From CATQHD01 sp965243165 (GTDB lineage: Bacteria > Actinomycetota > Acidimicrobiia > Spongiisociales > Spongiisociaceae), in NCBI GenBank assembly GCA_965243165.1, contig OZ251535.1, positions 2,108,001 to 2,172,000 on the forward strand: a stretch of DNA of 64,000 nucleotides, written 5' to 3'. The position numbers and the translations under genes were made by a program. Numbering within the stretch: the first letter of the stretch is position 1; every line of letters starts with the position of its first letter. The notes below the pieces were generated by a model. It made no database searches. It saw nothing but the letters and a program-made list of their open reading frames with translations, and was not told the origin of the DNA. Positions 47,831 to 57,948 of this stretch are shown piece after piece.

Positions 47831-49880
47831 CGAAAGCGGCGGCGAAGATCAGGGAAACGATGGTCATCACCTTGATGACGATGTTCATCGCCGGCCCGGA
47901 CGTGTCCTTGAACGGATCCCCCACCGTGTCTCCGATCACCGCCGCCTTGTGCTGCTCGGAGCCCTTGCCCCCGAGGGCGCCCGCCTCGATGTACTTCTTG
48001 GCGTTGTCCCACGCCCCGCCGGCGTTGGCCATGAAGATGGCCAGCAGGAATCCGGTCACCAGCGCCCCCGCCAGGAAACCGCCCAGGGCTTCCACATCCA
48101 CGAAGCCCACCGCCAGGGGCAGGGCCACGGCCAGCGCCCCCGGAACGACCATCTCCCGCAGGGCGGCCCCGGTGGCGATGTCCACCGTCTTGGCGTATTC
48201 GGGCTTGGCTTCCGGGTCGCCCGCCAGCAGGCCGGGGATGCTGCGGAACTGCCGGCGCACCTCCTCGATCATGCGGAAGGCGGCCCTCCCCACCGCCTTG
48301 ATGGTCAAGGCCGCGAACAGGAACGGGAACATGGCCCCCAAGAACAGGCCGACGGTGGTTCCGACGTTGGTGATGTCGATGGTGTCGAGGCCGACCGCCT
48401 GGGTAAAGGCGGCGAACAGCGCCAGGGCCGTAACCGCCGCCGAGGCGATGGCGAATCCTTTGCCCAAGGCGGCGGTGGTGTTGCCCAGAGAGTCCAGCTC
48501 GTCGGTGGCTTCCCGCACCTCCGGCGGCAGGTGGGCCATCTCGGCGATGCCGCCCGCGTTGTCGGCGATGGGTCCGTAGGCGTCCACCGCCACGGTGATG
48601 CCGAGGGTGGACAGCACCCCGATGGCGGCCACGGCCACTCCGTAGATGCCGCCCCCGTCCCCCATCGCCCAGTCCCCCGCCGCATAGGCGCCGGCGATCC
48701 CGGCCGCCACCACGATCACCGAGAAGGCGGCCGAGCGCATCCCCTCCGCCACCCCGGCCAGCACCACGGTGGCCGGGCCGGTCTCGGACTGGCGGGCGAT
48801 CTCCTTGACGGTCTTGTAATGGTCGGAGGTGAACACCTCGGACAGCTTGCCCACCGCCAGGCCCACCGCCAGGCCGACCAGCACCGCCAAGGCCAGGCCG
48901 AAGGGGTTCTCCACCCCGCTGCCGCCGAAGATCGAGCCGGCGAGGATCACGGTGCCGACGGCGGTGAGCGCCACCGCAACGTTGTTGCCCCGGTGCAGGG
49001 CGGCGGCCAGCTTGTCCCCGGTTACCCGCACGAAGAAGGAGCCGATGATCGCGGCCAGCATCCCGACCGCCGCCACCGCCAGCGGGAACACGATCGCCTC
49101 CACTGCGAAGCGGGCGCCGGCGAAGACGATGGCCGCGTAGGCGACCGGCGCCACTATCGACCCCACGTAGGACTCGAACAGGTCGGCGCCCATGCCCGCC
49201 ACGTCCCCCACGTTGTCCCCCACGTTGTCGGCGATCACCGCCGGGTTGCGGGGGTCGTCCTCGGGGATCCCCGCTTCCACCTTGCCCACCAGGTCGGCCC
49301 CCACGTCCGCCGCCTTGGTGTAGATGCCGCCCCCCACCCGGGCGAACAGGGCGATCGATGAGCCCCCCAGCCCGATGGCGGCGATGATGTTGAAGCTGTC
49401 CGAGCCGACGTCGAGCAGCTCCACGAACACCAGGTAGCCGAGCGCCACCCCCAGCAGCCCGAGGCCGGCCACGCTGAAGCCCATCACCGCCCCGCCCCGG
49501 AAGGCCACCGGCAGGGCCTGCTTCACCCCGCCTTGGCGGGCCGCCTCGGCGGTGCGGCTGTTGGCGGCGGTGGCGATCCGCATTCCTGCGAAGCCGGCCC
49601 CGGCCGACAGCAACGCCCCGAACACGTAGGCGGTGAAGCCCCAGGGGGCGCCCCAGGGAAGGACGACCGCGATGAGCACCGCCATGGCCGCCACGAACAC
49701 CGCCACCCAGGTGTATTCGCGCCTCATGAAGGCGTCGGCCCCTTCACGGATGGCGGCCGACAGCTCCCTCATGCGGGTGTTCCCCTGGTCGGCTTCCAAC
49801 ACCACCCGGGCGTAGTAGACCGCCAGGACGATGGCGGCCGCCCCGGCTGCCAGGGCGGCGATGGTTACGGCGTAGGACAT
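47823..49880 (-). CDS. hppA: Membrane-bound ion-translocating pyrophosphatase
   Basis: A 685-residue integral membrane protein with about 16 transmembrane helices. The pyrophosphate-binding motif DVGADLVGKVE, the acidic NVGDNVGDVAGMGADLFESY and the C-terminal KKYIEAGALGGKGSEQHKAA with DTVGDPFKDTSGPAMN are diagnostic. GNTTAALGKGF has Ala in the position where K+-independent enzymes have Lys, so this is of the K+-dependent class; whether it pumps H+ or Na+ is not settled by what I can see. It couples PPi hydrolysis to ion export across the cytoplasmic membrane. ATG 49880 has GAGGTT upstream. Confidence 0.95.
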   Translation of the reverse strand: MSYAVTIAALAAGAAAIVLAVYYARVVLEADQGNTRMRELSAAIREGADAFMRREYTWVAVFVAAMAVLIAVVLPWGAPWGFTAYVFGALLSAGAGFAGMRIATAANSRTAEAARQGGVKQALPVAFRGGAVMGFSVAGLGLLGVALGYLVFVELLDVGSDSFNIIAAIGLGGSSIALFARVGGGIYTKAADVGADLVGKVEAGIPEDDPRNPAVIADNVGDNVGDVAGMGADLFESYVGSIVAPVAYAAIVFAGARFAVEAIVFPLAVAAVGMLAAIIGSFFVRVTGDKLAAALHRGNNVAVALTAVGTVILAGSIFGGSGVENPFGLALAVLVGLAVGLAVGKLSEVFTSDHYKTVKEIARQSETGPATVVLAGVAEGMRSAAFSVIVVAAGIAGAYAAGDWAMGDGGGIYGVAVAAIGVLSTLGITVAVDAYGPIADNAGGIAEMAHLPPEVREATDELDSLGNTTAALGKGFAIASAAVTALALFAAFTQAVGLDTIDITNVGTTVGLFLGAMFPFLFAALTIKAVGRAAFRMIEEVRRQFRSIPGLLAGDPEAKPEYAKTVDIATGAALREMVVPGALAVALPLAVGFVDVEALGGFLAGALVTGFLLAIFMANAGGAWDNAKKYIEAGALGGKGSEQHKAAVIGDTVGDPFKDTSGPAMNIVIKVMTIVSLIFAAAFVS

Positions 49881-50089
49881 GGTTGGAACCTCTTCTCGAA
49901 ACGGACCGGACGGGAGTCAGCCCTGATCGTTCATTTCACATCCATGCGGGCGGGCCGCCGCCCGCGGCGTTCATCGGCCTGTACATCTACATCCCAGGCC
50001 AGAAGGGATGCGGGCGCGTTTTTCATCTGCCCGCCCCCGCTCTCGTGAACGATCAGGGACAGTGGATTATATGACCGGCGGCGGACGGT

Positions 50090-52270
50090 TTAACCCCGCC
50101 CGGCGCCGGCGGCCGCCTTGAGCTGGGCGCGGCGGGCGTGGAGGATGGGCTCGGTGTAGCCGGAGGGCTGCTCCGCCCCCTCGAACACCAGATCGCAGGC
50201 CGCCTCGAAGGCCGGTCCGTCGAAGCCGGGGGCCATGGGCGCATACGCGGGGTCGCCCGCGTTCTGGGCGTCCACCACTTCGGCCATCCGCTTCATGGTT
50301 TCGAGCACCCGGCTGCGGTCGACCACTCCGTGGAGGAGCCAGTTGGCGATGTGCTGGGAGGAGATGCGGCAGGTGGCGCGGTCCTCCATGAGGGCCGTGT
50401 CGTGGATGTCGGGCACCTTGGAGCAACCGATGCCCTGGTCGACCCACCGCACCACGTAGCCCAGGATGCCCTGGGCGTTGTTGTCGAGCTCGGCGGCGAT
50501 CTCCTCGGCGCTCCAGCCGGGGTCGGCCGCGACCGGGATGCTGAGCAGCTCATCTAAGGAGCGGGGCGGGCGGGAGGCCAACTCCCGCTGGCGGGCGGCC
50601 ACGTCCACCCGGTGGTAGTGGGTGGCGTGGAGCGCGGCGGCGGTGGGCGAGGGAACCCAGGCGCAGCTTGCGCCCGCCCGGGGGTGGCCGATCTTTTCTT
50701 CGAGCATGGCGCCCATGAGGTCGGGGGCGGCCCACATTCCCTTGCCGATCTGGGCGCGGCCGCTCAGCCCGCAGGCCAAGCCCGCGTCCACGTTCCAGTC
50801 CTCGTAGGCCTCCATCCAGGTCTGCGCCTTCATGCGGGTCTTGCGGACCATGGGTCCGGCCTCCATGGAGGTGTGTATCTCGTCGCCGGTGCGGTCGAGG
50901 AAGCCGGTGTTGATGAACACCAGCCGCGACCGAAGCGCCCGGATGCATTCCTTGAGGTTGAGGGTGGTGCGGCGCTCCTCGTCCATCAGGCCGATCTTGA
51001 CCGTGTTGGGGGGGAGGCCCAGCGCCTGCTCCACCCGGTCGAACACCTCCCCTGTGAAGGCCGCTTCGGCCGGTCCGTGCATCTTGGGCTTGACCACATA
51101 GAAGGATCCGGTGCGGGAGTTGCGGAAGGCCCCCCGGCCCCGCAGGTCGTGGCAGGCGGCCAGGGCGGTGACCATGGCGTCCACCAGCCCTTCGTAGGCC
51201 TCGCCGCCGCCCCGGTCGAGCACCGCCGGGGTGGTCATCAGGTGGCCCACGTTGCGGACCAGCATCAGCGAGCGCCCGGACAGCGCCAGCGGCTCGCCGC
51301 CGGGGCCGGTGTACCGGCGGTCCTCGGCCATCCGGCGGGTGAACGTCTCCCCGCCCTTGGTCACCTCTGCGGTCAGGCTGCCCTTGGCCAGGCCCAGCCA
51401 GTTGCGGTAGGCGGCCGCCTTGTCGGCGGCGTCCACCGCCGCGATCGAGTCCTCCAGGTCCATGATGGTGGTTACGGCCGCTTCCAGGATGATGTCGGAC
51501 ACCCCGGCCGGGTCGGACGCCCCCACCGGATGGGCCCGGTCCACCGCGATCTCGATATGCAGGCCGTGGTTGCGCAGCAGCACCGCCGACGGGGATTCCG
51601 GGCCGCCGGCCCAGCCGGCCAGCCGGGAGGGGTCGCGCAGCCGGGCGGTCGAGCCGTCGTCCAAGGCGACCGCCAACGCGCCCCCCTCCACCGAGTAACC
51701 GGAGGCGCGGCGGTGCGATCCGCCGTCCAAGGGGGCGGCGTCGTCGAGGAAACGGCGGCACCAGTCGATGACCCGCTCCCCCCGGGCGGGGTCGTAGGGT
51801 CCGGGCGGGGGGCGGTCGCCGAGGGCGTCGGTGCCGTAGAGGGCGTCGTAGAGGGAGACCCACCGGGCGTTGGCGGCGTTGGTTGCGAAGCGGGCGTTCA
51901 TCACCGGCACCACCAGCTGGGGGCCGGCCGCCAGGGCGATCTCGTCATCGACTCCGGCGGTGTCGATGGAGAAGGCCTCCCCCTCCGGCTCTAGGTAGCC
52001 GATCTCCTGCAGGAAAGACCGGTAGGCACCCTTGTCGAAGGCGGCGCCCCGGTTGCGGCGGTGCCAGCCGTCGATCTGCGCCTGCAGCTCGGCCCGGCGT
52101 TCCAGCAGGGCGCGGTTGCGCGGCCCCAGCTCGTGGATCAGCCCGGACAGGCCCTTCCAGAATCGGTCGGGGTCGACGCCGCTGCCGGGCAGGGCCTCGT
52201 CGGATATGAAGCTGTGCAGCTCGGCGGCGACCGTCAACCCTTCGATCTCCACGGCTTGCTCGTCGGACAT
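50090..52270 (-). CDS. glcB: Malate synthase G
   Basis: A 726-residue enzyme, the standard length for isoform G. Recognised: NARWVSLYDALYGTDAL, SVEGGALAVALDDGS, a TIM-barrel with IMDLEDSIAAVDAADKAAAY, RSLMLVRNVGHLMT, LKECIRALRSRLVFINTGFL and DRTGDEIHTSMEAGPMVRK; catalytic Asp is expected in the C-terminal plug near VRWVDQGIGCSKVPDI. It condenses glyoxylate with acetyl-CoA to malate, in the glyoxylate bypass or glycolate use. ATG 52270 is preceded by AGGAGGGTGG. No isocitrate lyase in the window; a 2-hydroxyacid oxidase lies upstream and could supply glyoxylate. Confidence 0.95.
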   Translation of the reverse strand: MSDEQAVEIEGLTVAAELHSFISDEALPGSGVDPDRFWKGLSGLIHELGPRNRALLERRAELQAQIDGWHRRNRGAAFDKGAYRSFLQEIGYLEPEGEAFSIDTAGVDDEIALAAGPQLVVPVMNARFATNAANARWVSLYDALYGTDALGDRPPPGPYDPARGERVIDWCRRFLDDAAPLDGGSHRRASGYSVEGGALAVALDDGSTARLRDPSRLAGWAGGPESPSAVLLRNHGLHIEIAVDRAHPVGASDPAGVSDIILEAAVTTIMDLEDSIAAVDAADKAAAYRNWLGLAKGSLTAEVTKGGETFTRRMAEDRRYTGPGGEPLALSGRSLMLVRNVGHLMTTPAVLDRGGGEAYEGLVDAMVTALAACHDLRGRGAFRNSRTGSFYVVKPKMHGPAEAAFTGEVFDRVEQALGLPPNTVKIGLMDEERRTTLNLKECIRALRSRLVFINTGFLDRTGDEIHTSMEAGPMVRKTRMKAQTWMEAYEDWNVDAGLACGLSGRAQIGKGMWAAPDLMGAMLEEKIGHPRAGASCAWVPSPTAAALHATHYHRVDVAARQRELASRPPRSLDELLSIPVAADPGWSAEEIAAELDNNAQGILGYVVRWVDQGIGCSKVPDIHDTALMEDRATCRISSQHIANWLLHGVVDRSRVLETMKRMAEVVDAQNAGDPAYAPMAPGFDGPAFEAACDLVFEGAEQPSGYTEPILHARRAQLKAAAGAGRG

Positions 52271-52916
52271 CCACCCTCCTCTCTACAGGAACATCACAGA
52301 ATCGTCGATCTAGATGAGCAGCTACAAGGTTACCCCCGAAGAACCTCGGGTAATCACGGCTCGAAGTTCGATTCCAACCCGAACGCCTTCGAGTCCGCGA
52401 AAATCGGCCCCCGCCGCCGGCAAACCCGGGCCCATCCCCCGCCGCCGCCTCCTTGAACGAAAATCCGCCGGGCCGCACGAGGCCGCCTCCGGCCCGAGGG
52501 GGCCGGAACGAACGGGATCCGTCTCTGACCGCCGCCCTCTCCAGAACTCGCGGCGGTGTTTGTGCTTCAGCCCAATAGGTATACCAAAATTCGGGGCTTC
52601 CGGCAAGGGGTACGTATGTTCGGAGAACTTTCGCGGACTCGACCGATTCGCTCCTCCGGCCTCACCCGGGAGCACCCAGATCCGGGGGGGCAGGCTCGGA
52701 AGCGGTGTTCATGCAGCCTCTCAAACGGCGCGCCTCGTCAACCGCTCGGCTCGGCTGAATCGAATTACTCGGCATCCCGCCTCGATGGAGGCGCAGGTAA
52801 CAACCGGGCGCCTTGGCCTTCGCGGGCCGGGGTTTGCCGGAGAAGAGCCTGCGTATGCGGCTCGAACAGGGACATGCACAACCGCCGATCCCTTGGGAAC
52901 TGCTCATCTCGGTGAT
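52271..52916. other. Gene-free stretch between glcB and the oxidase
   Basis: About 650 bases with no frame that looks coding on either strand, no clear hairpin plus T-run, and no match that I recognise to a riboswitch. Only the glcB ribosome-binding site at its left end is evident. Confidence 0.45.
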
Positions 52917-54137
52917 TCAACGGCGGGACCGCACCAACTCCCGGTTCACCTCCGCCAGGGAGCGCACCCCGGTCAGCGCCATGGTGCGCCGCAGGCCTTC
53001 CTCGAGGAAATCGAGCACCCAGTCGACCCCCTTCTCTCCGCCCGCCCCCAGCCCGTACAGGTAAGCCCGCCCGGCCATGACCGCCCCCGCCCCCAAGGCC
53101 AGCGCCTTGAGGATGTCGGACCCCCGGCGCACCCCGCCGTCGCAGATGATCTCCGCCTCTCCGCCCACTTCTTGGGCGACGGGCTCTATCAGCTCGATGG
53201 GGGTGGGGGCGCCTTCCAGCTGGCGGCCTCCGTGGTTGGAAACGGCGACGGCCTCGACCCCGCAGTCGACCGCGCGCCGGGCGTCGGCGACCGACTGGAT
53301 GCCTTTGATGATGATCGGCCCGCCCCAGAGGGAGCGGAACCACTCGATGTCGGACCAGGAGAGGGTGGGGTCGAACTGGTCGTTCACCAAGGCGGCCAGC
53401 TCCACCGCCGTGCTGCCGTCCTGTTCTATGAGCCCGGTCACGTTGGCGAAGGTGATGGGGTCGGCGGTGATGAAACGCCAGGTCCAGGAGGGTTTGAGCA
53501 CGCCTTCGATCAGCATGTCCAAACCGAGCTTGGGCGGCAGGGTCATGCCGTTGCGGACATCCCTCTCCCGGCGGCCGGGCACGGCCAGATCGACGGTGAT
53601 GACCAGCGCCTCGTAGCCGGCGGCGGCCGCCCGCTCGATCATGCTGCGCACCAGCCCCCGGTCCTTCCACACGTACACCTGGAACCAGTTGCGGCCTCCG
53701 GCCCCGGCCTCGGCCACCTCCTCGATGGAGCGGGTGCCCAGGGTGGACAGGGTGTAGGGGATGCCCCGGCGGGCGGCGGCCCCGGCCACCGTCAGCTCCC
53801 CCGGCGGCTCGACGATGCGGGTGAAACCGGTGGGCGCCAGCACCAGCGGGAAGGGCAGGGGCTTGCCCAGCAACTCGGCGGAGGCGTCGATCTTCCCCAC
53901 GTCGCGGAGCACCGACGGCGTGAACTCCCAGTCGTGGAAGTCGGTGTGGTTCCGCTCCATGGTGATCTCGTCCTCGGCGGCCCCGTCCACGTAGTCGAAC
54001 ACCCCGCGCGGCAGCCGCCGGCGGGCTATCCGCCGCAGATCCTCCACATTGGCGGCCCTCTGCATCCGCCGCAGATCCGGATCCCGCTCGAAAGACCGGA
54101 ACCGCACCACGGACCGCATGGTTCTCAACACACCCAT
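52917..54137 (-). CDS. FMN-dependent alpha-hydroxyacid oxidase/dehydrogenase (LldD-like)
   Basis: A 406-residue TIM-barrel flavoprotein. Landmarks: FDYVDGAAEDEITMERN, PLVLAPTGFTRIVEPPGEL, NWFQVYVWKDRGLVRSMIER, GYEALVITVDLAVPGRRERD, then the catalytic His in VSNHGGRQLEG and the FMN phosphate loop DGGVRRGSDILKALALGAGA. It oxidises an L-2-hydroxyacid such as lactate, glycolate or mandelate to the ketoacid; specificity is not clear. Proximity to malate synthase G would fit glycolate or glyoxylate metabolism. Starts at ATG 54137; an in-frame ATG at 54119 is an alternative. Confidence 0.88.
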   Translation of the reverse strand: MGVLRTMRSVVRFRSFERDPDLRRMQRAANVEDLRRIARRRLPRGVFDYVDGAAEDEITMERNHTDFHDWEFTPSVLRDVGKIDASAELLGKPLPFPLVLAPTGFTRIVEPPGELTVAGAAARRGIPYTLSTLGTRSIEEVAEAGAGGRNWFQVYVWKDRGLVRSMIERAAAAGYEALVITVDLAVPGRRERDVRNGMTLPPKLGLDMLIEGVLKPSWTWRFITADPITFANVTGLIEQDGSTAVELAALVNDQFDPTLSWSDIEWFRSLWGGPIIIKGIQSVADARRAVDCGVEAVAVSNHGGRQLEGAPTPIELIEPVAQEVGGEAEIICDGGVRRGSDILKALALGAGAVMAGRAYLYGLGAGGEKGVDWVLDFLEEGLRRTMALTGVRSLAEVNRELVRSRR

Positions 54138-54397
54138 AGTTGATCCAGGATAGCTGCACAGCTAGACTAGATGACACCGCCAGTCCGCTCAACCGCATGG
54201 TCCGGAGAATCAAAGCTCGATGCTGCTCATACGCGAATTGCCGACTCGGTGGTCCCTTCAGGGCCCCTGGAGGCTGCTCAACCCGCCGCGACTGGACACT
54301 CGCGCCCATCACCGGCGCGAGCCATGTGCCCACATGCTCAAAACCCCCACTCGTCCTAAGACTTGACCACCGATTCCTCAACCAACTTCTAGATAGA

Positions 54398-57300
54398 TCA
54401 TTCCATTTTCAATAAGTTATCAACTAAAGATTCAACCCGCTGGGCACTAGTATCTGTAGTCAACCAATTACGTATCTCTTTGCGTAGATACCGAGTACTA
54501 ACAGACCGGCTTTGCTGTAGTTGAAGCTCTTGAAGTTCAAGCAATATTTTCTTTATCTTAAAATGCAAAATTTTGCCAAGATTTGCCAACTCATCATGTA
54601 GAGGTATATTTGGGTCATATTCAGGAATATTAAGATTCCATAAATGTTTTTGTAAGTGTCTTGCTCCATATTGTCCTTTGGGCATCAACGGTTCAACCGC
54701 CTTTTCCAAAAAATCACTATTGATGATAGAGGCAAGATAGAATCCTTCCTCCATTGAATTACATTCAAGCCAGTACAGAGTATAATCTATAATTGGGCCT
54801 GGATTATCCAATACAGCCGCAGTTGGACGACCTGAGGAATTATACACTAAGCGTACAGGAGAAGAACCCTTAGTAGTCTGGATACTCAATTTTCCATAAT
54901 AATCAAGTCCTTTGATGAGATCTTGTACCTTCGTAACTTCTTTCCACAATTCTCCGCTCCTCAAACGGTGCATTGTTCTCCACCGTTCGCGCATCCTTTC
55001 GCCCAGAATTCTGAAATCAATTCCACCAACAGCATCTTGGGATTCAGAAATAACAGGTCCTTGCCACCTATCCCCTATGGGCAAAACAGCCTTCAAGGGA
55101 TCAAGTAAGGCAAAGGGTATTAATGTCTCGCCTAGAAAAACTTCAAAAACATGTGGGCTCTCTATAGGTCCAGAAAGTTGTCTAATAAACTCGTCGGGTA
55201 AATCTTTCCAAGGCGACTTTTCTGATTTGCTACGCCTTGGTCTTATTTGACAAATATCTTTCACCCATGACACAGGAGATTCGGATACCTCGACAAAAAA
55301 TAATACTCTAGGTACAATCGTAGCTCCTTCTCTGGATCGATCTCGATATGGAGAAGTATATTCGTCAACTCCTCTTATTGTTTGAGTCTCGTATTCGAAG
55401 GGGCCGCCTTCTGGTCCTATCCATTTAATAACATTATTGGTCAAACTTTTACATTGGTGGGGGTGCTTTTCTTTAGTTGCGTAAACCACACAGGCAGGTA
55501 CCGGAAAAAAGCTATTGGGTTCAATTGAGTATAGATCCCACGGCATTGTTTTTTCCATATCGACACAAATAGCATTCCACTCTCCCGTTCTCCATTTCTT
55601 ATACTGGCCGGATAATAAAACACTGTGAGGTAAAATCATTCCAATACGGCCTTGTGGTTTTAGGTATAAGTCTACGCATCGTGTATAGAACAAACAAGCA
55701 ATATCTTGATGAGGCGTATATTGAGCTCCTACCCAAATATTGTATGCTCTACTTTGTAGCTCAAGTTCTTCACGCATAACAGCTTTAGAATCAGAGTACT
55801 TTATCCAAGGGGGGTTTCCTATGATAGCGTCTACCTTCCCGTCTTCAGTGGAAAGCCAGATAGGGCGAACTAAGTTGCGTGTATAGTATGCCCATATGTG
55901 ATTTCTCCCTTCCGCATGGAGCTCTTCTATTCGACCAATCGTCGTTTCAAGAATATCTCGCTCCGGACCCTCCGGTATGCGTGCTTCATCCAATACGAAC
56001 TGTCCTGACTCCTCAGATTCTATAGAAGTTGCTATACGCAACATAACGTTATCAAACCAATCACCTTGATCCACTAAACCGCGAGGAAATTCAAGAAAAC
56101 GATGAGGCCCATCATCTACAGCAGGAACTTCAACCGTCACTTGTGTTTCTCCTAATAGATTGCCATTATTAGTACGTAATTGAAGAGAATCACCTAAGTA
56201 GACCGGTACTGTTAACTCTCTGTGACTCAAATCTGCTTCAAGTATTACTTCACGAGCTGCGGACAACCAAGTGGCACGAGCTAGATGAACGGACACGGGA
56301 TGAATATCTATACCGATAATTGATTCTCTTAACCCATCTACTATCTGATTAGCTGGCCAGTCTGCTTTTTTAGCTGCCTCAATATATTGACGAATAGCAA
56401 CGCTAAGAAAAGTACCTGACCCACATGCCGGATCCATAATTCTTTTTCCCAAAGGATCGGGGATTGTTTCAGATATCACTGCCTCAGCAAGCCAGTCAGG
56501 AGTATAATATTCCCCTAACTTACGGCGCTCTTCAGCAGAAATTATCGCTTCGTATAATACACGAGCATAATCATAGTTACTAGCTTCCCAATCAAAGATA
56601 GAAACCAACGCTGTCAAACTGATAATCCATTCAGCTCCTTCTTCTACTTCAGCTGGCCAGGTAAAGAAATCCGATTCTACTACTCCATGTATTCCAGTTT
56701 GCTGAATAAAGATATTTCCACCTAAAAGTCCTCTCGGATTCCGAGTCACTTCACTACGTATATCAATACTAAAGGCGCTCTGAACTGCAAGACCTACTAC
56801 AGCAGACAAATATGTGTGTAATAGAAACAAATGATCTAGATTTTGATCATCTATAGTCTCGCCGAGAGCAGCGGATAGAAGGTCTTTCCAAAGCTCTCTC
56901 TTCACCTGCAGTGAAGGGTTTCCAATATGTGAATAATATATTTCTTCTAAGCGTTTTAGACTGGTATCCACTCTCACACTCTTTGCTGATAATCTATTTT
57001 GAACCATTTCTTTAGTTGGGGTAATTAATTGTTTTGGTATTAGTAGTTCATCACGCAACCATTCGTACAAGGGCATACCACTTCTTGTATTCAATAGGGT
57101 AAATCCATATGGATACTCAACACGGACCTCTGCGTCACCATGTATCCGCAACAACCAATAACGGCCGTCGGTAAGAATTCCAAAATTTCTAGGGTGGCCT
57201 GATTCCGATACCAAGTGTAGATAATTATCAAGTTGTTCTACATGTTGAAGATCAGGAAAAAACCCTGGCCTAGTGCCAATACGACTCTTGGTTTCTACTA

Positions 57301-57526
57301 TTAAATCAGAACTTGCCAAATCAATTCGTCTTCGACTCCTATCACCAGCCGGTGCTTCGCGAGTGAGATCCTCTCGACCTGCCAACCCAGTCACAATCAA
57401 GAAATTACCTATCGCCTCCCGAATATTGTCTTCATGCTCGTTTCTTTCATATCGAGCAAGGATTTCTCCTACTGCCTCAAGGAATTCAGCACCTTCTGGA
57501 TCGAAATGTTCGGTCATGAAATTCAA
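54398..57526 (-). CDS. Single-chain restriction-modification enzyme (type IIG-like)
   Basis: A 1042-residue fusion. The N-terminus holds a PD-(D/E)XK nuclease (RRRIDLASSDLIVETKSR: Asp69, Glu78, Lys80), then a helical connector, an N6-adenine methyltransferase with motif I MDPACGSGTF near 365 and NPPW near 569 (IIGNPPWIKYSDSK), and a C-terminal recognition domain ending in coiled-coil helices. One polypeptide with both activities is the type IIG plan, cutting at a set distance from its site and modifying one strand. TTG 57526 follows a GGAAGGAAC site; ATG 57517 is in frame. Composition is strikingly AT-rich against neighbours on both sides, so it was probably acquired as one piece. Confidence 0.85.
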   Translation of the reverse strand: MNFMTEHFDPEGAEFLEAVGEILARYERNEHEDNIREAIGNFLIVTGLAGREDLTREAPAGDRSRRRIDLASSDLIVETKSRIGTRPGFFPDLQHVEQLDNYLHLVSESGHPRNFGILTDGRYWLLRIHGDAEVRVEYPYGFTLLNTRSGMPLYEWLRDELLIPKQLITPTKEMVQNRLSAKSVRVDTSLKRLEEIYYSHIGNPSLQVKRELWKDLLSAALGETIDDQNLDHLFLLHTYLSAVVGLAVQSAFSIDIRSEVTRNPRGLLGGNIFIQQTGIHGVVESDFFTWPAEVEEGAEWIISLTALVSIFDWEASNYDYARVLYEAIISAEERRKLGEYYTPDWLAEAVISETIPDPLGKRIMDPACGSGTFLSVAIRQYIEAAKKADWPANQIVDGLRESIIGIDIHPVSVHLARATWLSAAREVILEADLSHRELTVPVYLGDSLQLRTNNGNLLGETQVTVEVPAVDDGPHRFLEFPRGLVDQGDWFDNVMLRIATSIESEESGQFVLDEARIPEGPERDILETTIGRIEELHAEGRNHIWAYYTRNLVRPIWLSTEDGKVDAIIGNPPWIKYSDSKAVMREELELQSRAYNIWVGAQYTPHQDIACLFYTRCVDLYLKPQGRIGMILPHSVLLSGQYKKWRTGEWNAICVDMEKTMPWDLYSIEPNSFFPVPACVVYATKEKHPHQCKSLTNNVIKWIGPEGGPFEYETQTIRGVDEYTSPYRDRSREGATIVPRVLFFVEVSESPVSWVKDICQIRPRRSKSEKSPWKDLPDEFIRQLSGPIESPHVFEVFLGETLIPFALLDPLKAVLPIGDRWQGPVISESQDAVGGIDFRILGERMRERWRTMHRLRSGELWKEVTKVQDLIKGLDYYGKLSIQTTKGSSPVRLVYNSSGRPTAAVLDNPGPIIDYTLYWLECNSMEEGFYLASIINSDFLEKAVEPLMPKGQYGARHLQKHLWNLNIPEYDPNIPLHDELANLGKILHFKIKKILLELQELQLQQSRSVSTRYLRKEIRNWLTTDTSAQRVESLVDNLLKME

Positions 57527-57591
57527 GGCTGTTCCTTCCTAGGACCAATTTTCTTCAGACCGAGACGAGGGGAGCACTCGTACTGCCAATT

Positions 57592-57840
57592 TCAGAACTG
57601 TAGGGCCTGTATGTAGACCACCACCGCTCTGAATCGCCCTTTGGCGGACAGACCGGACCATTCGAGGAACCGGCGGAGCCAAGCGTTGGAGGCCTTGTCT
57701 TTGTCGCCCCATTCCTACTGGGGCCTTGTTGATCCCGCCTGGGCTGGCCAGCCCGCTGATGCGGTAGTCTTCGGTGAGATGACGAACAGCAGCCTCCTGT
57801 CTTCTTGACCGCCGCAACACCTCCACCGGTCAAGGTGTGC
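57592..57840 (-). pseudogene. Broken remnant of an unidentified gene
   Basis: The minus strand reads EWGDKDKASNAWLRRFLEWS and GLSAKGRFRAVVVYIQALQF to a TGA at 57594-57592, clearly coding-like, but a TAG directly precedes this frame. The preceding part (LTEDYRISGLASPGGINKAP) continues it naturally only in a different frame, and an upstream part of the interrupted frame (LLFVISPKTTASAGWPAQ) reads differently, so there is at least one frameshift or nonsense change. Family unknown. It lies upstream of the AT-rich restriction gene and may mark its insertion boundary. Confidence 0.5.
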
Positions 57841-57915
57841 GTCGATTTCGATGGCAATGCCGGGCGACTCGGCGAAATCAAGCACCGCCTCCGCGTCGCC
57901 TGCTCCAAGTATAAC

Positions 57916-57940
57916 GCCCCCGCGTCGGGACCGCGGGGGC
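57916..57940 (-). terminator. Hairpin at the end of the CPBP operon
   Basis: A perfect 9-base inverted repeat, GCCCCCGCG and CGCGGGGGC, with a 7-base loop, lies 8 bases after the stop of the minus-strand gene at 57949. The sequence after it on the minus strand is only moderately T-rich (GTTATACTT), so it may be a weak or factor-assisted terminator. Confidence 0.55.
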
Positions 57941-57948
57941 AACGGGCT

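Noticed and set aside
52271..52916. Riboswitch or small RNA upstream of glcB
   Set aside because: I see no conserved riboswitch core and no convincing paired stems; nothing beyond lack of coding content supports it.
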